From an uncultured Bacteroides sp. (lineage in GTDB: Bacteria; Bacteroidota; Bacteroidia; Bacteroidales; Bacteroidaceae): DNA of 64,000 bases. Under the pieces are notes generated by a model that saw only the letters and a list, made by a program, of their open reading frames with translations, was not told the DNA's origin and did not search any database. How positions within the stretch are numbered: position 1 is the first letter of the stretch; each line of letters opens with the position of its first letter. This document shows, piece by piece, positions 19,701 to 28,243 of this stretch. The stretch covers positions 744,001-808,000 of the forward strand of contig NZ_OY782495.1 in the NCBI RefSeq assembly GCF_963677715.1, given 5' to 3'. The translations under genes were made by a program, and so were the position numbers.

Positions 19701-20049
19701 CGTGCCCAGTTTCATTGCCGACAAATACTGGAGTAAAAACAACACCGCCGAGCAAAACGCCGCTGCCGAATATCCGAGATTCTCGGATACCAGCGGAAGT
19801 AATAACTACGCCATATCCGATTTCTGGTTGTTCAACGGTGCCTACTTACGCATCAAAAACATTACTCTGGGATACACCCTTCCACAAGAATGGACATCAA
19901 AAGCCCTGATTCAGAAACTAAGACTATACGTCACATTATCAGACTTTTTCACCTTCAGTCATTACCCCAAAGGATGGGATCCGGAGGTTAGTTCCACCGG
20001 CTATCCTATTACCAAGTCGGTTATGTTCGGAGCCTCGGTTAAGTTTTAG
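16702..20049 (+). CDS. SusC-family TonB-dependent transducer with N-terminal STN domain
   Basis: 1115 residues. After a signal peptide (about 1-32) comes an STN signalling domain (about 45-105, VERIQKIVKASKKNVVFDAI and SLSSTEFTYKILPDGSYVII), then a carboxypeptidase-D regulatory-like domain (about 123-200, VSEENGEPIPGVSVIIKGT), TonB box (NEVVVIGYG), plug (GGKISPRQNTQII to GARAAAGVVLITTKRGG) and barrel to the terminal VKF. The STN domain is what couples such transporters to FecR, and FecR lies immediately upstream. It imports an unknown oligosaccharide across the outer membrane with the SusD encoded 40 bp downstream. Base composition here looks more GC-rich than in the SusC gene at 4947. Confidence 0.96.
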   Translation: MEKNKVKKKNLWVIVLALLLCTAYPQNQLSAQIVGNKYPKEGLVERIQKIVKASKKNVVFDAIIIKDVQVPAINSPKNLSVEQALARSLSSTEFTYKILPDGSYVIISREKQTSSQPTVISVPLSGTVSEENGEPIPGVSVIIKGTNKGTTTDLNGKYSLTNVSNNAALVFSFIGYNTLEQTVTENRNLNATLTEATNELNEVVVIGYGTTQKKDLTGAIASIDGGKISPRQNTQIISALQGAISGVTITRSSSAPGTAGSIRVRGITTIGNSDPLIIVDGVPVNSMNDVNPMDVENVTVLKDAASASIYGARAAAGVVLITTKRGGKSGVSVDYNYNYSLDIPTEMPDYYDATNYMKAQNELAWNDNPAGGEYALHDKDLIDNYNALHQENPDLYPDTDWAAMCLKANATRQSHLLSITSGGQKTRTKASFGYDDVEGLFKKNLSWNRVTARINNDIKLYSWLSATVDINLKLTDAVNPAYSPSSQMRYSAPIYSAEYSDGRVSEGKAGTNCYGKMMYGGTDETKTYQGGGKISIDITPFEGLKVSGVFAPNYTFSKDKEFQIRVPYTNYDNPDVVAGYLEGAGTTMLTENRNDNYSLTSQLFANYTKSIARHNFNLMAGYEDYYYYNESLMASRDKYQLDYYPYLDAGPGELKDNSGTAYENAYHSYFARLMYNYKNAYYFQANVRRDGSSRFYKDYRWGTFPSFSAGWIISEERFMKAIPLISFLKLRGSWGQLGNERIGNYPYQTSIEFNNPVLYVGNTPTSAQGASAYQYAIRDISWETTESTDFGFDMDLFSSRLRITADYYHKTTKDMLLKLQIPSYMGYTDPDQNAGSMKTKGWEVELGWNDHIGELNYGLTVNLSDYKSIMGDMKGTQVLGTNTITKDGTSYNEWYGYVSDGIFQSTEEITAETPVTSSSVTAGDIRYKDISGPDGVPDGKISADYDRVPLGGSLPRYNYGGAVNMSYKGIDFMMAFQGVGKQKSLMTEEMARPLRAQWYNVPSFIADKYWSKNNTAEQNAAAEYPRFSDTSGSNNYAISDFWLFNGAYLRIKNITLGYTLPQEWTSKALIQKLRLYVTLSDFFTFSHYPKGWDPEVSSTGYPITKSVMFGASVKF

Positions 20050-20089
20050 TTAATCCTAGTATCATTAATCAACAAATAACTTATAAATT

Positions 20090-21829
20090 ATGAAGTTCAA
20101 ACACTTATTCATATATGCTTTAGCAGGAATGGCACTCTGTTCGTGTCACGATCTGAATTTGCAACCGCTGTCAGAGGCCTCAGACGAGACCTGGTTTGCC
20201 GACAAAACGCAAGTAGAAATGAGCTTAAACACATTATACCTGCAACAGTTCTGGCCTTTATTCAAGAATTGCCTATACGGCACAAAAGACATCATGGCTA
20301 TGGACGAAGCGACGGACGACTGGACCAACCGCAGTACCCTGACCGTATTTACCAACGGTACCCTTAACGGCAATAACTCCACCGCCATTAAAGGAACCTG
20401 GGAAAACTCCTACAAAGCCATCAGCCGCTGCAACACAATACTGGCAAACATTGAACGCTCTAAAGACAACCTCACTACGGAGTTATACGAACGATACATG
20501 GGAGATGCCCGTTTTGTACGCGCCTGCCAATATTCAAGACTCATTTCGCTCTATGGCGACGTTCCTTACTTTACGGAAGAAATAAGTCTGGAAGAAGCAT
20601 ACAAGATGGGACGCACGGATAAAGCAGAAGTATTGCAGCACATCTACGATGATTTTGATTATGCTGCTCAGAAGCTGCCCGTTGCTTATGACGGCAACGA
20701 GATGAAACGAGCTACCCAAGGAGCCGCTTATGCCATGAAAGCCCGCATTGCACTTTTCTTTAAAGACTACGCAACGGCCCGCGATGCCGCTAAAAGCTGC
20801 ATGGATCTGAAAATATATTCATTGTATCCCGACTTCGGCGAATTGTTTCTGAGTAAAACAAAAAATTCAGTGGAGACCGTATTCGGCATACCCCGCTCCG
20901 TAGAGTACGGACAGATGCTTCAGGGAGGTGCCGTAACGGCCTATCTGCCACGTACGGCAGGAGGCACAAGCACAGCCAATCCTTCATGGGATTTACTTTG
21001 CTCTTTTCTTTGTACGGACGGAAAGACCATAGACCAGTCGACCGTTTACAACCCTCAAAAACCTTTCGATAACAGAGACCCCAGATGCACGGCCACCATC
21101 GTTCCGTTCAACACCCGCCACTTGGGATTCAATTACACTCCGGAACCGGACTCAGCCAAGTGTTGGAGCTATAAGGAATCGGCCAAAATAACCAATAAAG
21201 ACTCTAAAGGCGGAGATCAGTATGCCTCATACAACGGTCTGATACTAAAAAAAGGCATTGACGAAACATGGGTTAACAACGGCAGCTATACGGTAGATCC
21301 CGACAAGCTCATCATGCGCTATGCAGACGTATTGCTTATGTATGCCGAAGCAAAAATAGAGTTGAATGACATAGACCAGAGTGTGCTCGATGCCATGAAC
21401 ACCGTGCGTGCACGAGCCTACAAAGCCGATATAAATTCGGGCAGTTACCCGCGGATAACGGAAACCGGACAAGCCGCACTGCGTCGGCTGCTACGCATAG
21501 AGCGCCGCATGGAGTTTGCTTTCGAAGGATGGCGTTACTGGGACATCCTGCGCTGGCGCATAGCGGAAGATGTGATGAACAGACCCAATTACGGACTGCC
21601 TACCTCGGTGGCAAACTGCAAGAAGCTCATCACAAGTAAGGTATGGTTCTTTTCGGGAACACCTCAAATTGACGAAAACGGCTCGCCCGACTTCTCTACC
21701 ATGGCCGGCATAGCGCAGTATCGTGTGCTGAGCCAACGGGTGTTCGATGTAAAAAAACAATATCTATGGCCTATTCCTACGGATGATGTGTTGATTAATG
21801 CCAACCTGCAACAAAATCCGAATTATTAA
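20090..21829 (+). CDS. SusD/RagB-family outer-membrane lipoprotein
   Basis: 579 residues. Lipoprotein signal with lipobox ALCSC (about 15-19). The SusD-like N-terminal region is seen in SYKAISRCNTILANIE, and ARFVRACQYSRLISLYGDVP gives the conserved helix. The C-terminal RagB/SusD block has LIMRYADVLLMYAEAKIELN and LLRIERRMEFAFEGWRYWDI, and the protein ends NPNY. It partners the STN-type SusC just upstream. Ligand unknown. Confidence 0.95.
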   Translation: MKFKHLFIYALAGMALCSCHDLNLQPLSEASDETWFADKTQVEMSLNTLYLQQFWPLFKNCLYGTKDIMAMDEATDDWTNRSTLTVFTNGTLNGNNSTAIKGTWENSYKAISRCNTILANIERSKDNLTTELYERYMGDARFVRACQYSRLISLYGDVPYFTEEISLEEAYKMGRTDKAEVLQHIYDDFDYAAQKLPVAYDGNEMKRATQGAAYAMKARIALFFKDYATARDAAKSCMDLKIYSLYPDFGELFLSKTKNSVETVFGIPRSVEYGQMLQGGAVTAYLPRTAGGTSTANPSWDLLCSFLCTDGKTIDQSTVYNPQKPFDNRDPRCTATIVPFNTRHLGFNYTPEPDSAKCWSYKESAKITNKDSKGGDQYASYNGLILKKGIDETWVNNGSYTVDPDKLIMRYADVLLMYAEAKIELNDIDQSVLDAMNTVRARAYKADINSGSYPRITETGQAALRRLLRIERRMEFAFEGWRYWDILRWRIAEDVMNRPNYGLPTSVANCKKLITSKVWFFSGTPQIDENGSPDFSTMAGIAQYRVLSQRVFDVKKQYLWPIPTDDVLINANLQQNPNY

Positions 21830-21851
21830 TCCGTATTACAAGAAACCTCAA

Positions 21852-23357
21852 ATGAACAAAATAATAAATAAGAGTATTTGCTCTTTTCTATTCTTCTTGC
21901 TGCTAGTGACCGGCAACAACCCGTTGAAAGCACAAGCAACCAATAATGACACAAAAGCCCCGCAACAATCTGTTGCGGGCCATGTGTGGTGCAACCATAC
22001 AGGCATATCGGGAGTGGTAGTGACGGATGGTACCAACTTTACCGTAACCAACGGCAAAGGTTTCTACACGCTGCCGCCCAATCCGGCCTCTACGCATGTT
22101 TACATATCCTCGCCTGCCGGATACACTGTGCCGGTAGAAAACAGTGTGGCTATGTTTTGGGTAAAGTTAAACCGCGAAGCAAACACGAAGAACAACGTTG
22201 ACTTTCGGTTAACGAAACTGGCGGACAAAGAGACGAATCACTACTTCATAGCCGTTGGAGACCCGCAGGTGAGCAATAGAGCCGATCTCGAAAAGCTAAA
22301 ACCCATTCTTGCAAACATAAAAGCAAAGATAGCCGGGTTACCTTCAAAAAATGTTCCGTTGCTCGTAGCAGGAGATATTGTGTTCGATACTCCCCAAATG
22401 CACACAATGAGTAAACAATACTTCTCAAAAGTAGAGCAACCGGTGTACTACTGCATCGGAAATCACGACCATGTGTACAGTAAAAAAGACTCGGCCACTT
22501 TAGACAACGACTTAACGGCAGATTCTGTTTACATCCGCCATTACGGCCCCACACACTACTCTTTTAACCGCGGAGAGGTGCACTACGTTGTGCTGGACGA
22601 TATCCGATACAAAGGAGGTCCTAAACCCGAATATACCACCGAATTTGCTCAGGAACAATTAGATTGGTTAAAGAAAGACTTATCGTATGTGCCAAAAGAG
22701 AAGGCACTGGTTCTCCTGTTTCATGCTCCCAGCAAAACCCGCTTCAAAGCACGGATAGGTAACAATACCGAATTATACAAATTGTTGCAAGGTTATGCAA
22801 ACGTGCAAACCATTTGTGGGCACACCCATTATAATTCCGTAGTGGCCGATGACGGATCGGGCATCACCGAGCATATTTTGGGAACAGCGTGCGGTAGCTT
22901 TTGGGAAAGCCCCGTGGGGCTGGACGGTTGCCCTCTGGGCTACAAAGTGTTTGAGGTTAACGGAACGAAGTTTAAATGGAGATACATTGATTATACCGAC
23001 AAGCAGAAGCTGTTTACCGTTTACAAACCCGGTGAACGCTCTCCTGCCCTCCCCCCTGCAGAAGAGCTGCTTGTTAACGTGTGGGACTGGGATCCGGCAT
23101 GGGAAGTCGCCTATTCGGAAGACGGAGAAAAAACCTTTAAGCCCATGACGCGGATTAAATCGACCTATGACCCCACCGCCTATGAGTTCATCGGGCTAAA
23201 GGGAGAACGAAAAGTACCTAGTAGAAGTTGGCTGGGCTCCAGTGCTACCGACCATATTTTCTTCTGCGTTCCGTCTGCTGCGACAACAGAGATGGTTATC
23301 AAAGTAACCACCCGATTCGGAGAAGTCAGCACCCGGCACGTAGACCTGCGCAAATAG
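21852..23357 (+). CDS. Secreted calcineurin-like metallophosphoesterase with MetallophosN/C-type flanking domains
   Basis: 501 residues from the ATG at 21852 (MNKIINKSICSFLFFLLLV, signal peptide). An upstream ATG at 21798 would overlap susD by 32 bp and bury the signal, so it is not used. An N-terminal carboxypeptidase-like beta domain (about 40-125) precedes the metallophosphoesterase core: AVGDPQV, LVAGDIVFD, YCIGNHDH, LLFHAP, ICGHTHYNS, covering the metal-binding Asp/Asn/His set. In the first motif GDPQ replaces the usual GDxH, as in this subfamily. A C-terminal beta domain ends the protein. As last gene of the FecR-SusCD operon it may remove phosphate or cleave a phosphodiester on the imported glycan. 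Substrate unknown. Confidence 0.88.
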   Translation: MNKIINKSICSFLFFLLLVTGNNPLKAQATNNDTKAPQQSVAGHVWCNHTGISGVVVTDGTNFTVTNGKGFYTLPPNPASTHVYISSPAGYTVPVENSVAMFWVKLNREANTKNNVDFRLTKLADKETNHYFIAVGDPQVSNRADLEKLKPILANIKAKIAGLPSKNVPLLVAGDIVFDTPQMHTMSKQYFSKVEQPVYYCIGNHDHVYSKKDSATLDNDLTADSVYIRHYGPTHYSFNRGEVHYVVLDDIRYKGGPKPEYTTEFAQEQLDWLKKDLSYVPKEKALVLLFHAPSKTRFKARIGNNTELYKLLQGYANVQTICGHTHYNSVVADDGSGITEHILGTACGSFWESPVGLDGCPLGYKVFEVNGTKFKWRYIDYTDKQKLFTVYKPGERSPALPPAEELLVNVWDWDPAWEVAYSEDGEKTFKPMTRIKSTYDPTAYEFIGLKGERKVPSRSWLGSSATDHIFFCVPSAATTEMVIKVTTRFGEVSTRHVDLRK

Positions 23358-23479
23358 ATTGTTTCCATGAGCACTATTTAACTTCAGAGCAAAGACAAAT
23401 ACCTGCTTTAGCCGTAAGTACCTAAATGATTTTTTTTGTTACAATTTAAACAGGATTTGCAGCATTCAGGTTGCCTTTG

Positions 23480-23545
23480 CAAAGAAAGTTGGTTCCCTTT
23501 GCAAAGAAAACCAACTTTCTTTGCAAAGGGAACCAACTTTCTTTG
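23480..23545. terminator. 30-bp perfect inverted repeat between convergent genes, probable bidirectional terminator
   Basis: Arms 23480-23509 and 23516-23545 are exactly complementary over 30 bp with a 6-nt loop (ACCAAC). Each arm contains the palindrome TTTGCAAAG and a GTTGGTTCCC word, so smaller alternative hairpins are possible. It lies between the phosphoesterase gene (plus) and the GH43 gene (minus), where a terminator serving both is expected. There is no flanking U-tract. Confidence 0.75.
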
Positions 23546-23609
23546 TGCCCCGCCTCAGAAGCCTTCAGGAGGGGATTATGCCTTATTGAAAAACATTAAC
23601 AAAGATGAG

Positions 23610-24599
23610 TTAATTGGTAACAGATGCCACACCTTCCGTCGTCATCCGAACGCGCTTCATGGTACCGTCAGGATTATAGTACAGACGGTCTATGCACACC
23701 GAACGCCGGAAACTCCCACCCTGTGTGTTAACACCTCCATTGTGATAGATAAAATACCAATTACCCTTAAACTCAATAATGGCCTGATGGTTGGTGTTTG
23801 AATTGCCGGCCAGCTCGTTTAATACCCCTTTGTATTCCCAAGGGCCGTTTATGCTACGGCTCATGGCATAACAAATCTTTTCGGGAAACTCAGAAGCATA
23901 AGAAAGATAATACCAGTCTCCACGTTTATGTATCCACGGCGCTTCGGTGTATCGGGGCAGGTTAACCGGCATAACAGGGCCATCGAGCTCTATCATATTC
24001 TTCTTTAATTTGGCATAATAGCACTGCGTGTTACCCCAAAACAGATAGGCTTGCCCGTCATCGTCAATAATAACGGTAGGGTCTATATCGTCCCAACTGA
24101 TCTTGGTATACTGTGTGGTCATGTCATTCGTAATCAGAGCCGAGCCACGTGCGTCATGAAAAGGGCCGACGGGCGAATCGGATACGGCAACACCTATGGC
24201 TTTGCCATGAATGTCTTTATGCGTAACAGCCACGTACCAATAGAACTTTCCGTCGCGCTCTATCACCTGACTGGCCCATGCGTCGCCCTTAGCCCAACTG
24301 AAATCTTTGGCTTTAAGCGGCACGGAGTGCTCCGTCCATGTCTTCATATCGGACGAAGAGAAGACACACCACTCGTTCATCACATATCGTTCCTGCGGAG
24401 CGGGGCATTCATCGTGGCCGGTATAGATATAAACTGTTCCATGATACGTCATTGCAGCCGGGTCTGCCGTATATTTATACCTGAACACCGGATTTCCGGT
24501 AGCAACGAAAGTAGTATCTCCCTTTGCCAGCAATCCACCGGATGTTGCAAGTGCAAAAATCAATAAGATCAGCCGGCTCATTCTTTTTATCAGATTCAT
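23610..24599 (-). CDS. Secreted GH43 glycosidase (alpha-L-arabinofuranosidase/beta-xylosidase type)
   Basis: 329 residues, essentially a signal peptide plus one five-bladed GH43 propeller. The three catalytic positions are visible: general base Asp in YTADPAAM (about 44-51), pKa-modulating Asp in WDDIDPTVII (about 170-180), and acid Glu in RYTEAPWIH (about 212-220). It has no C-terminal beta-sandwich, so it is a minimal member. It starts 8 bp after the GH51 stop and is the last gene of the minus-strand arm of the arabinan PUL, corresponding in position to BT0369. It probably removes arabinofuranosyl residues from arabinan oligosaccharides in the periplasm. Subfamily not assigned. Confidence 0.88.
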   Translation of the reverse strand: MNLIKRMSRLILLIFALATSGGLLAKGDTTFVATGNPVFRYKYTADPAAMTYHGTVYIYTGHDECPAPQERYVMNEWCVFSSSDMKTWTEHSVPLKAKDFSWAKGDAWASQVIERDGKFYWYVAVTHKDIHGKAIGVAVSDSPVGPFHDARGSALITNDMTTQYTKISWDDIDPTVIIDDDGQAYLFWGNTQCYYAKLKKNMIELDGPVMPVNLPRYTEAPWIHKRGDWYYLSYASEFPEKICYAMSRSINGPWEYKGVLNELAGNSNTNHQAIIEFKGNWYFIYHNGGVNTQGGSFRRSVCIDRLYYNPDGTMKRVRMTTEGVASVTN

Positions 24600-24607
24600 C
24601 GTGTGTT

Positions 24608-26596
24608 TTATTTGGCGGATTTTGTGAATTTATAAACAGTAAACGTATAAGGCTCCAATTCTGCATCCAGTGCCCTGTCATAAACGGAAACCGATGTTGT
24701 TTCCGGAACGATGGCAAATGGATGCTCTATCGTATTGTCACTATCAAGGTCGGAAGAATGCAGTTTAATGCAAATGCCATTTGTCAGCTCATCCTGTCTC
24801 TTTAATCCGGCAAAGGTTAGTGGAACCCGTAGCGTTTTATCGGTAGTATTTATTACTTTCACAATATACGAATGCGTCGGTCCGTCCCACACCGCGCTGG
24901 CAAAAAGTCCGTCTTGTCCCTCCGCACCCGTAACCGGCTTCCCGTTCATCGTCAAAGAAATAACGTTAGTCCCTTTATTTTGTGCATACAGTTGCTGCAC
25001 ATAGTAGCTTACCGTACGAACAGCGTTCAGGTTATCAAACCAAATCATGTCCGGACGCCATTGCCACCCGTCCACATGCGCAAACAGAGGAGCATACGTT
25101 GCCATCTGCACCACATCGGCATTACGTTCCATCCCCGTCATAAAAGCGGCTTCCAGTAAAGAAGCATAAAAATGATTCCATTTTTTTCCTTTGCCGTGGC
25201 AGGCATATTCTCCGGCAAAAACCTTCGGCCCCTTACGGTCGTAATTGTCGTAGCGTGCCCCCTGACTAAGGAACCAACTTTCCGGACGATAAAAATGTTC
25301 GTCCACCAAATCCACTTTCAACCGCTTCATCTCCGGCCAGAGATATTCAAACTGCTTTCCTTCAGAGTCGGGACCCGAACTGCCGACTATTTTAATTTCG
25401 GGATGAGCCTTGCGGATGGCTTTTACAAACAACTCGAGACGCGCAGGATACTCCGGCCCCCACTGCTCATTTCCTATCCCGATAAATTTCAGATGGAAAG
25501 AGGCCGGATGCCCCATTGCGGCACGTTTTCTCCCCCAGACAGAGGTTGTATCCCCGTTAGCAAACTCAATCAGATCGAGTGCATCCTGAATGTAACTTCC
25601 CAATTCCTCGACAGGCACATGTGCCTTCGGGTCGGTATTTTGAAACTGGCAGGCCAGTCCGCAACTTACGATAGGCAGAGGTGCGGCTCCTATTTCCTCG
25701 GACAATAAGAAATATTCGTAAAAGCCCAATCCGTAACTCTGATAATAATCAGGGAAAAAGCGATGCGGAAAGGTATATTGCCAGCGATTCTCATTCAACG
25801 GACGATTCTCTACCGGCCCTATACTGTTTTTCCAATTGTAACGGGTGTTCAAATCAGTACCTTCCACAATGCATCCGCCGGGAAAGCGGAACACTCCCGG
25901 ATGAATATCGGCCAGGGCTTGTGCCAAATCCTTACGCAGGCCGTTCTCATGACCCTTCCATGTATCTACGGGGAATAGTGAAATATGTTCAAGATCGATA
26001 GGCCCCTGAGAAGCCAGAAAGATGCGAAGCGTTGATTTAGCTTCGGTCATATCCGGTTTCAGCATCACCTGATACTTTTTCCACTCTTTGGAATCAATCG
26101 TTAACTCCTGCGTGGCAAATGCTTGTCTTTCGGCATTAGAGTTCGTCTTTACCAACTCTATACGAATTTTTCCGGCAGTTCCTCCCTCAGGCAAACGCGC
26201 CCATACGGAAAAGCGATACTCTTCACCACTCTTTACGCCTATTCCGAAGAAACCTTCGTTATCCAAACCGGTATGCTTTTGCGGATGCCCCGGATAGGAC
26301 AACCTGACGTAATGCGGGTTACGTTCGAAAGGACCATCATCCTGCACACTGACTTTTCCAAAGGTTTTCCACCCCATCAGGTGTTGAGGGAACTCAAACG
26401 AACGGTTCTTTACCAGTTCGGCATACAGTCCGCCGTCGGCTGCATAATTAATATCCTCAAAAAAGAGTCCGTACATGGTCGGCTGAATCTCTGCACCCAG
26501 CTTTTTTGTTTGAATAACCAGTTCATTGGTTTGTGCAGCCAACGAAAGTGCGGCCGATAACACCCATGCCGTAAATAAGGTTCTGCGTATTCTCAT
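24608..26596 (-). CDS. GH51 alpha-L-arabinofuranosidase with CBM-like N-terminal insert
   Basis: 662 residues from the ATG at 26596 (MRIRRTLFTAWVLSAALSLA, signal peptide). An upstream ATG at 26656 would overlap the preceding gene and hide the signal. The GH51 N-terminal motif IQPTMYGLFFEDINYAADGG is followed by a carbohydrate-binding-like beta domain (about 60-200), then the TIM barrel: FRFPGGCIVEG, FIGIGNEQWGPEYPARLE (acid/base Glu in GNE) and KVFAGEYACHG (nucleophile Glu in GEY). A C-terminal beta domain ends in YTFTVYKFTK. It hydrolyses terminal alpha-L-arabinofuranosides. It lies between two GH43 genes, 38 bp after the first. Confidence 0.93.
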   Translation of the reverse strand: MRIRRTLFTAWVLSAALSLAAQTNELVIQTKKLGAEIQPTMYGLFFEDINYAADGGLYAELVKNRSFEFPQHLMGWKTFGKVSVQDDGPFERNPHYVRLSYPGHPQKHTGLDNEGFFGIGVKSGEEYRFSVWARLPEGGTAGKIRIELVKTNSNAERQAFATQELTIDSKEWKKYQVMLKPDMTEAKSTLRIFLASQGPIDLEHISLFPVDTWKGHENGLRKDLAQALADIHPGVFRFPGGCIVEGTDLNTRYNWKNSIGPVENRPLNENRWQYTFPHRFFPDYYQSYGLGFYEYFLLSEEIGAAPLPIVSCGLACQFQNTDPKAHVPVEELGSYIQDALDLIEFANGDTTSVWGRKRAAMGHPASFHLKFIGIGNEQWGPEYPARLELFVKAIRKAHPEIKIVGSSGPDSEGKQFEYLWPEMKRLKVDLVDEHFYRPESWFLSQGARYDNYDRKGPKVFAGEYACHGKGKKWNHFYASLLEAAFMTGMERNADVVQMATYAPLFAHVDGWQWRPDMIWFDNLNAVRTVSYYVQQLYAQNKGTNVISLTMNGKPVTGAEGQDGLFASAVWDGPTHSYIVKVINTTDKTLRVPLTFAGLKRQDELTNGICIKLHSSDLDSDNTIEHPFAIVPETTSVSVYDRALDAELEPYTFTVYKFTKSAK

Positions 26597-26634
26597 GGTT
26601 TTCTGATTTAATATATAGATTATGTATATCGTAT

Positions 26635-28119
26635 TCACTTCACTAACTTTCCCCAAACAGAACGACCGGTACTATCCAATCCGGTAAAAAGAATTGTTTC
26701 CGTTGCGTTTTCCCAATCGTGTCCCGCAAAGATAATCAGATTTTTAACAACTTCATCTCCTAATTTAATTTCCAACAATTGTTTGTCACTGTTAAAAATC
26801 CAACTGCCCTTATCACTCACTGTTCCGTCCTTCTTTAAATAATAATGAGAAGATAAATTTTGCTCATTCTCTTTTAAACGTACATCTCCCTGCTGTATTT
26901 GCCCTGCTTCCAGATTTCTTTCATGTTGAGGCTCTTTTATACGTATTATTTCCCACTTTCCAACCAGATCGGCATGCTGAAACTTATGAGTCAGACTGGC
27001 TGCATAACGTTCGGGTGAAACGACAGGCCATCCATCGGCATTAAAAAAGACTTGCCGCACATGTAACACCATCAACTGATTTTCCGGTGAAAGTCTCGCC
27101 TGATGAAACATAAAAAAGCATCCGTTTTCTTCTCTATATACTCCACAATGACCCGTACCCGCCCATCCTGGATGATGGTCGAACCGATAGGGTGCGGTGA
27201 GTATGGGGAAGTTATTCGTTGTATCGGCCAGAACCTGCCCTGTATAATCAACAAACGGCCCTTCCGGAGAATCGGAGCGCCCCACGCGTATGTTGTAGGT
27301 TGTCATCAACGGATCGTAAGACACAAACAAAAAGTATTTTTTGAGTTCGGGATTGTAGACTATTTCCGGCGCTTCCAGATTATCTTTTCTATAATTCGCC
27401 CTGCGGGCTATTAAGTGCCCTCTGTCCGCCGCTTCTTTGACCAACCCTGTTGCCGGATTTAACTGCACACAATACAAACCGCCAAAGAAAGAACCGTAGC
27501 ACATCCACCATTTCCCCGTATCCGGGTCGGCTATTACACTCGGATCAATGGCATTCATGGGAGTATCATCGTTTGTTTTAAGCACACATCCCCTCTGCAA
27601 CCAAGGCCCTTCGGGACTATCGGATTCTGCCAACCCTATATACGAGGCTTTGCGCCCAAAAGCCGAAACACAATAATAGAGCCTGTAAATGCTTTTATAT
27701 TTAATAATGTATGGAGCCCAAATATTAGTCGCCCCTCTTCCATCGGCATTGCTGCGTACCCACTCAACAGCCTCTTGAGGAATTTCGGGAAACGCCCAAC
27801 CTACAAACTCCCAGTGAACCAGATCTTTTGATCGGCGAACTTGTATGTAGCCCGGAGGCGCTTGCCTCTCTTTTGTTCTTTCCATCCTTTTAGCATAAAT
27901 GGCATCTGTAGAATACATGTAATAATAGTCGCCAAACTTTTTACAGGCAGGATCGTGCACGTTATAAGTCCCCCACGAACGATAATGCTCCATTCCAGAA
28001 AAGGAAGAATAGTCATCTACCCAAGGATTGGGTGAAGAAGAAATTTTAAAAAGTGACGGCTTGCTGCAAGAAAGAAGAGTCGCCACACAAATCATGGCAA
28101 ACAAATAAGGTCTCCGCAT
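26635..28119 (-). CDS. GH43 endo-alpha-1,5-L-arabinanase-like lipoprotein
   Basis: 494 residues from ATG 28119 (MRRPYLFAMICVATLLSCS). The lipobox LLSC predicts a lipoprotein, probably at the cell surface. ATG 28134 is possible but lies only 16 bp from the promoter -7 element. Catalytic positions of the arabinanase branch: NVHDPACKKFGDYYYMYSTD (base), MNAIDPSVIADP (modulator), NLEAPEIVYNP (acid). The C-terminal beta-sandwich (about 405-494) carries GHDWENATETILFTGLDSTG, the same signature as the other endo-arabinanase-like gene at 44434. It would cut the alpha-1,5-arabinan backbone. First gene of the minus-strand arm, behind HTCS-type operator boxes. Confidence 0.9.
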   Translation of the reverse strand: MRRPYLFAMICVATLLSCSKPSLFKISSSPNPWVDDYSSFSGMEHYRSWGTYNVHDPACKKFGDYYYMYSTDAIYAKRMERTKERQAPPGYIQVRRSKDLVHWEFVGWAFPEIPQEAVEWVRSNADGRGATNIWAPYIIKYKSIYRLYYCVSAFGRKASYIGLAESDSPEGPWLQRGCVLKTNDDTPMNAIDPSVIADPDTGKWWMCYGSFFGGLYCVQLNPATGLVKEAADRGHLIARRANYRKDNLEAPEIVYNPELKKYFLFVSYDPLMTTYNIRVGRSDSPEGPFVDYTGQVLADTTNNFPILTAPYRFDHHPGWAGTGHCGVYREENGCFFMFHQARLSPENQLMVLHVRQVFFNADGWPVVSPERYAASLTHKFQHADLVGKWEIIRIKEPQHERNLEAGQIQQGDVRLKENEQNLSSHYYLKKDGTVSDKGSWIFNSDKQLLEIKLGDEVVKNLIIFAGHDWENATETILFTGLDSTGRSVWGKLVK

Positions 28120-28150
28120 TGAATTTGCACACATAAAGATGAGTTTTCTG

Positions 28151-28158
28151 CAAAAATA
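28151..28158 (-). promoter_or_regulatory. -7 promoter element for the GH43-GH51-GH43 operon
   Basis: Minus strand reads TATTTTTG (TAnnTTTG). It lies 31 bp before ATG 28119. No -33 TTTG is present at the right distance; a TCCAC box occupies that position, as expected for an activator-dependent promoter. Confidence 0.5.
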
Positions 28159-28180
28159 CAGCCACATGGCTATTGGTATG

Positions 28181-28206
28181 GTGGACTAATGAACATTAAT
28201 GGTGGA
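28181..28206 (-). promoter_or_regulatory. Candidate HTCS operator: two TCCAC boxes 21 bp apart
   Basis: On the minus strand GTCCACCAT occurs twice, with the TCCAC cores at 28206-28202 and 28185-28181. Spacing is TCCAC-N16-TCCAC-N22-TAnnTTTG. The same geometry occurs before the SusCD operon at 32725-32779. Confidence 0.55.
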
Positions 28207-28243
28207 CAATCAGCCTCATCGCCGATAAAAGAAGATTCCTGCT

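Noticed and set aside
21798-21851. Longer N-terminus for the phosphoesterase overlapping susD
   Set aside because: It would bury a good signal peptide starting at 21852 and overlap the susD 3' end in another frame.
23480-23545. CRISPR-like array or insertion sequence ends
   Set aside because: There are no regularly spaced unique spacers, no cas genes and no transposase; the structure is a single inverted repeat between convergent genes.
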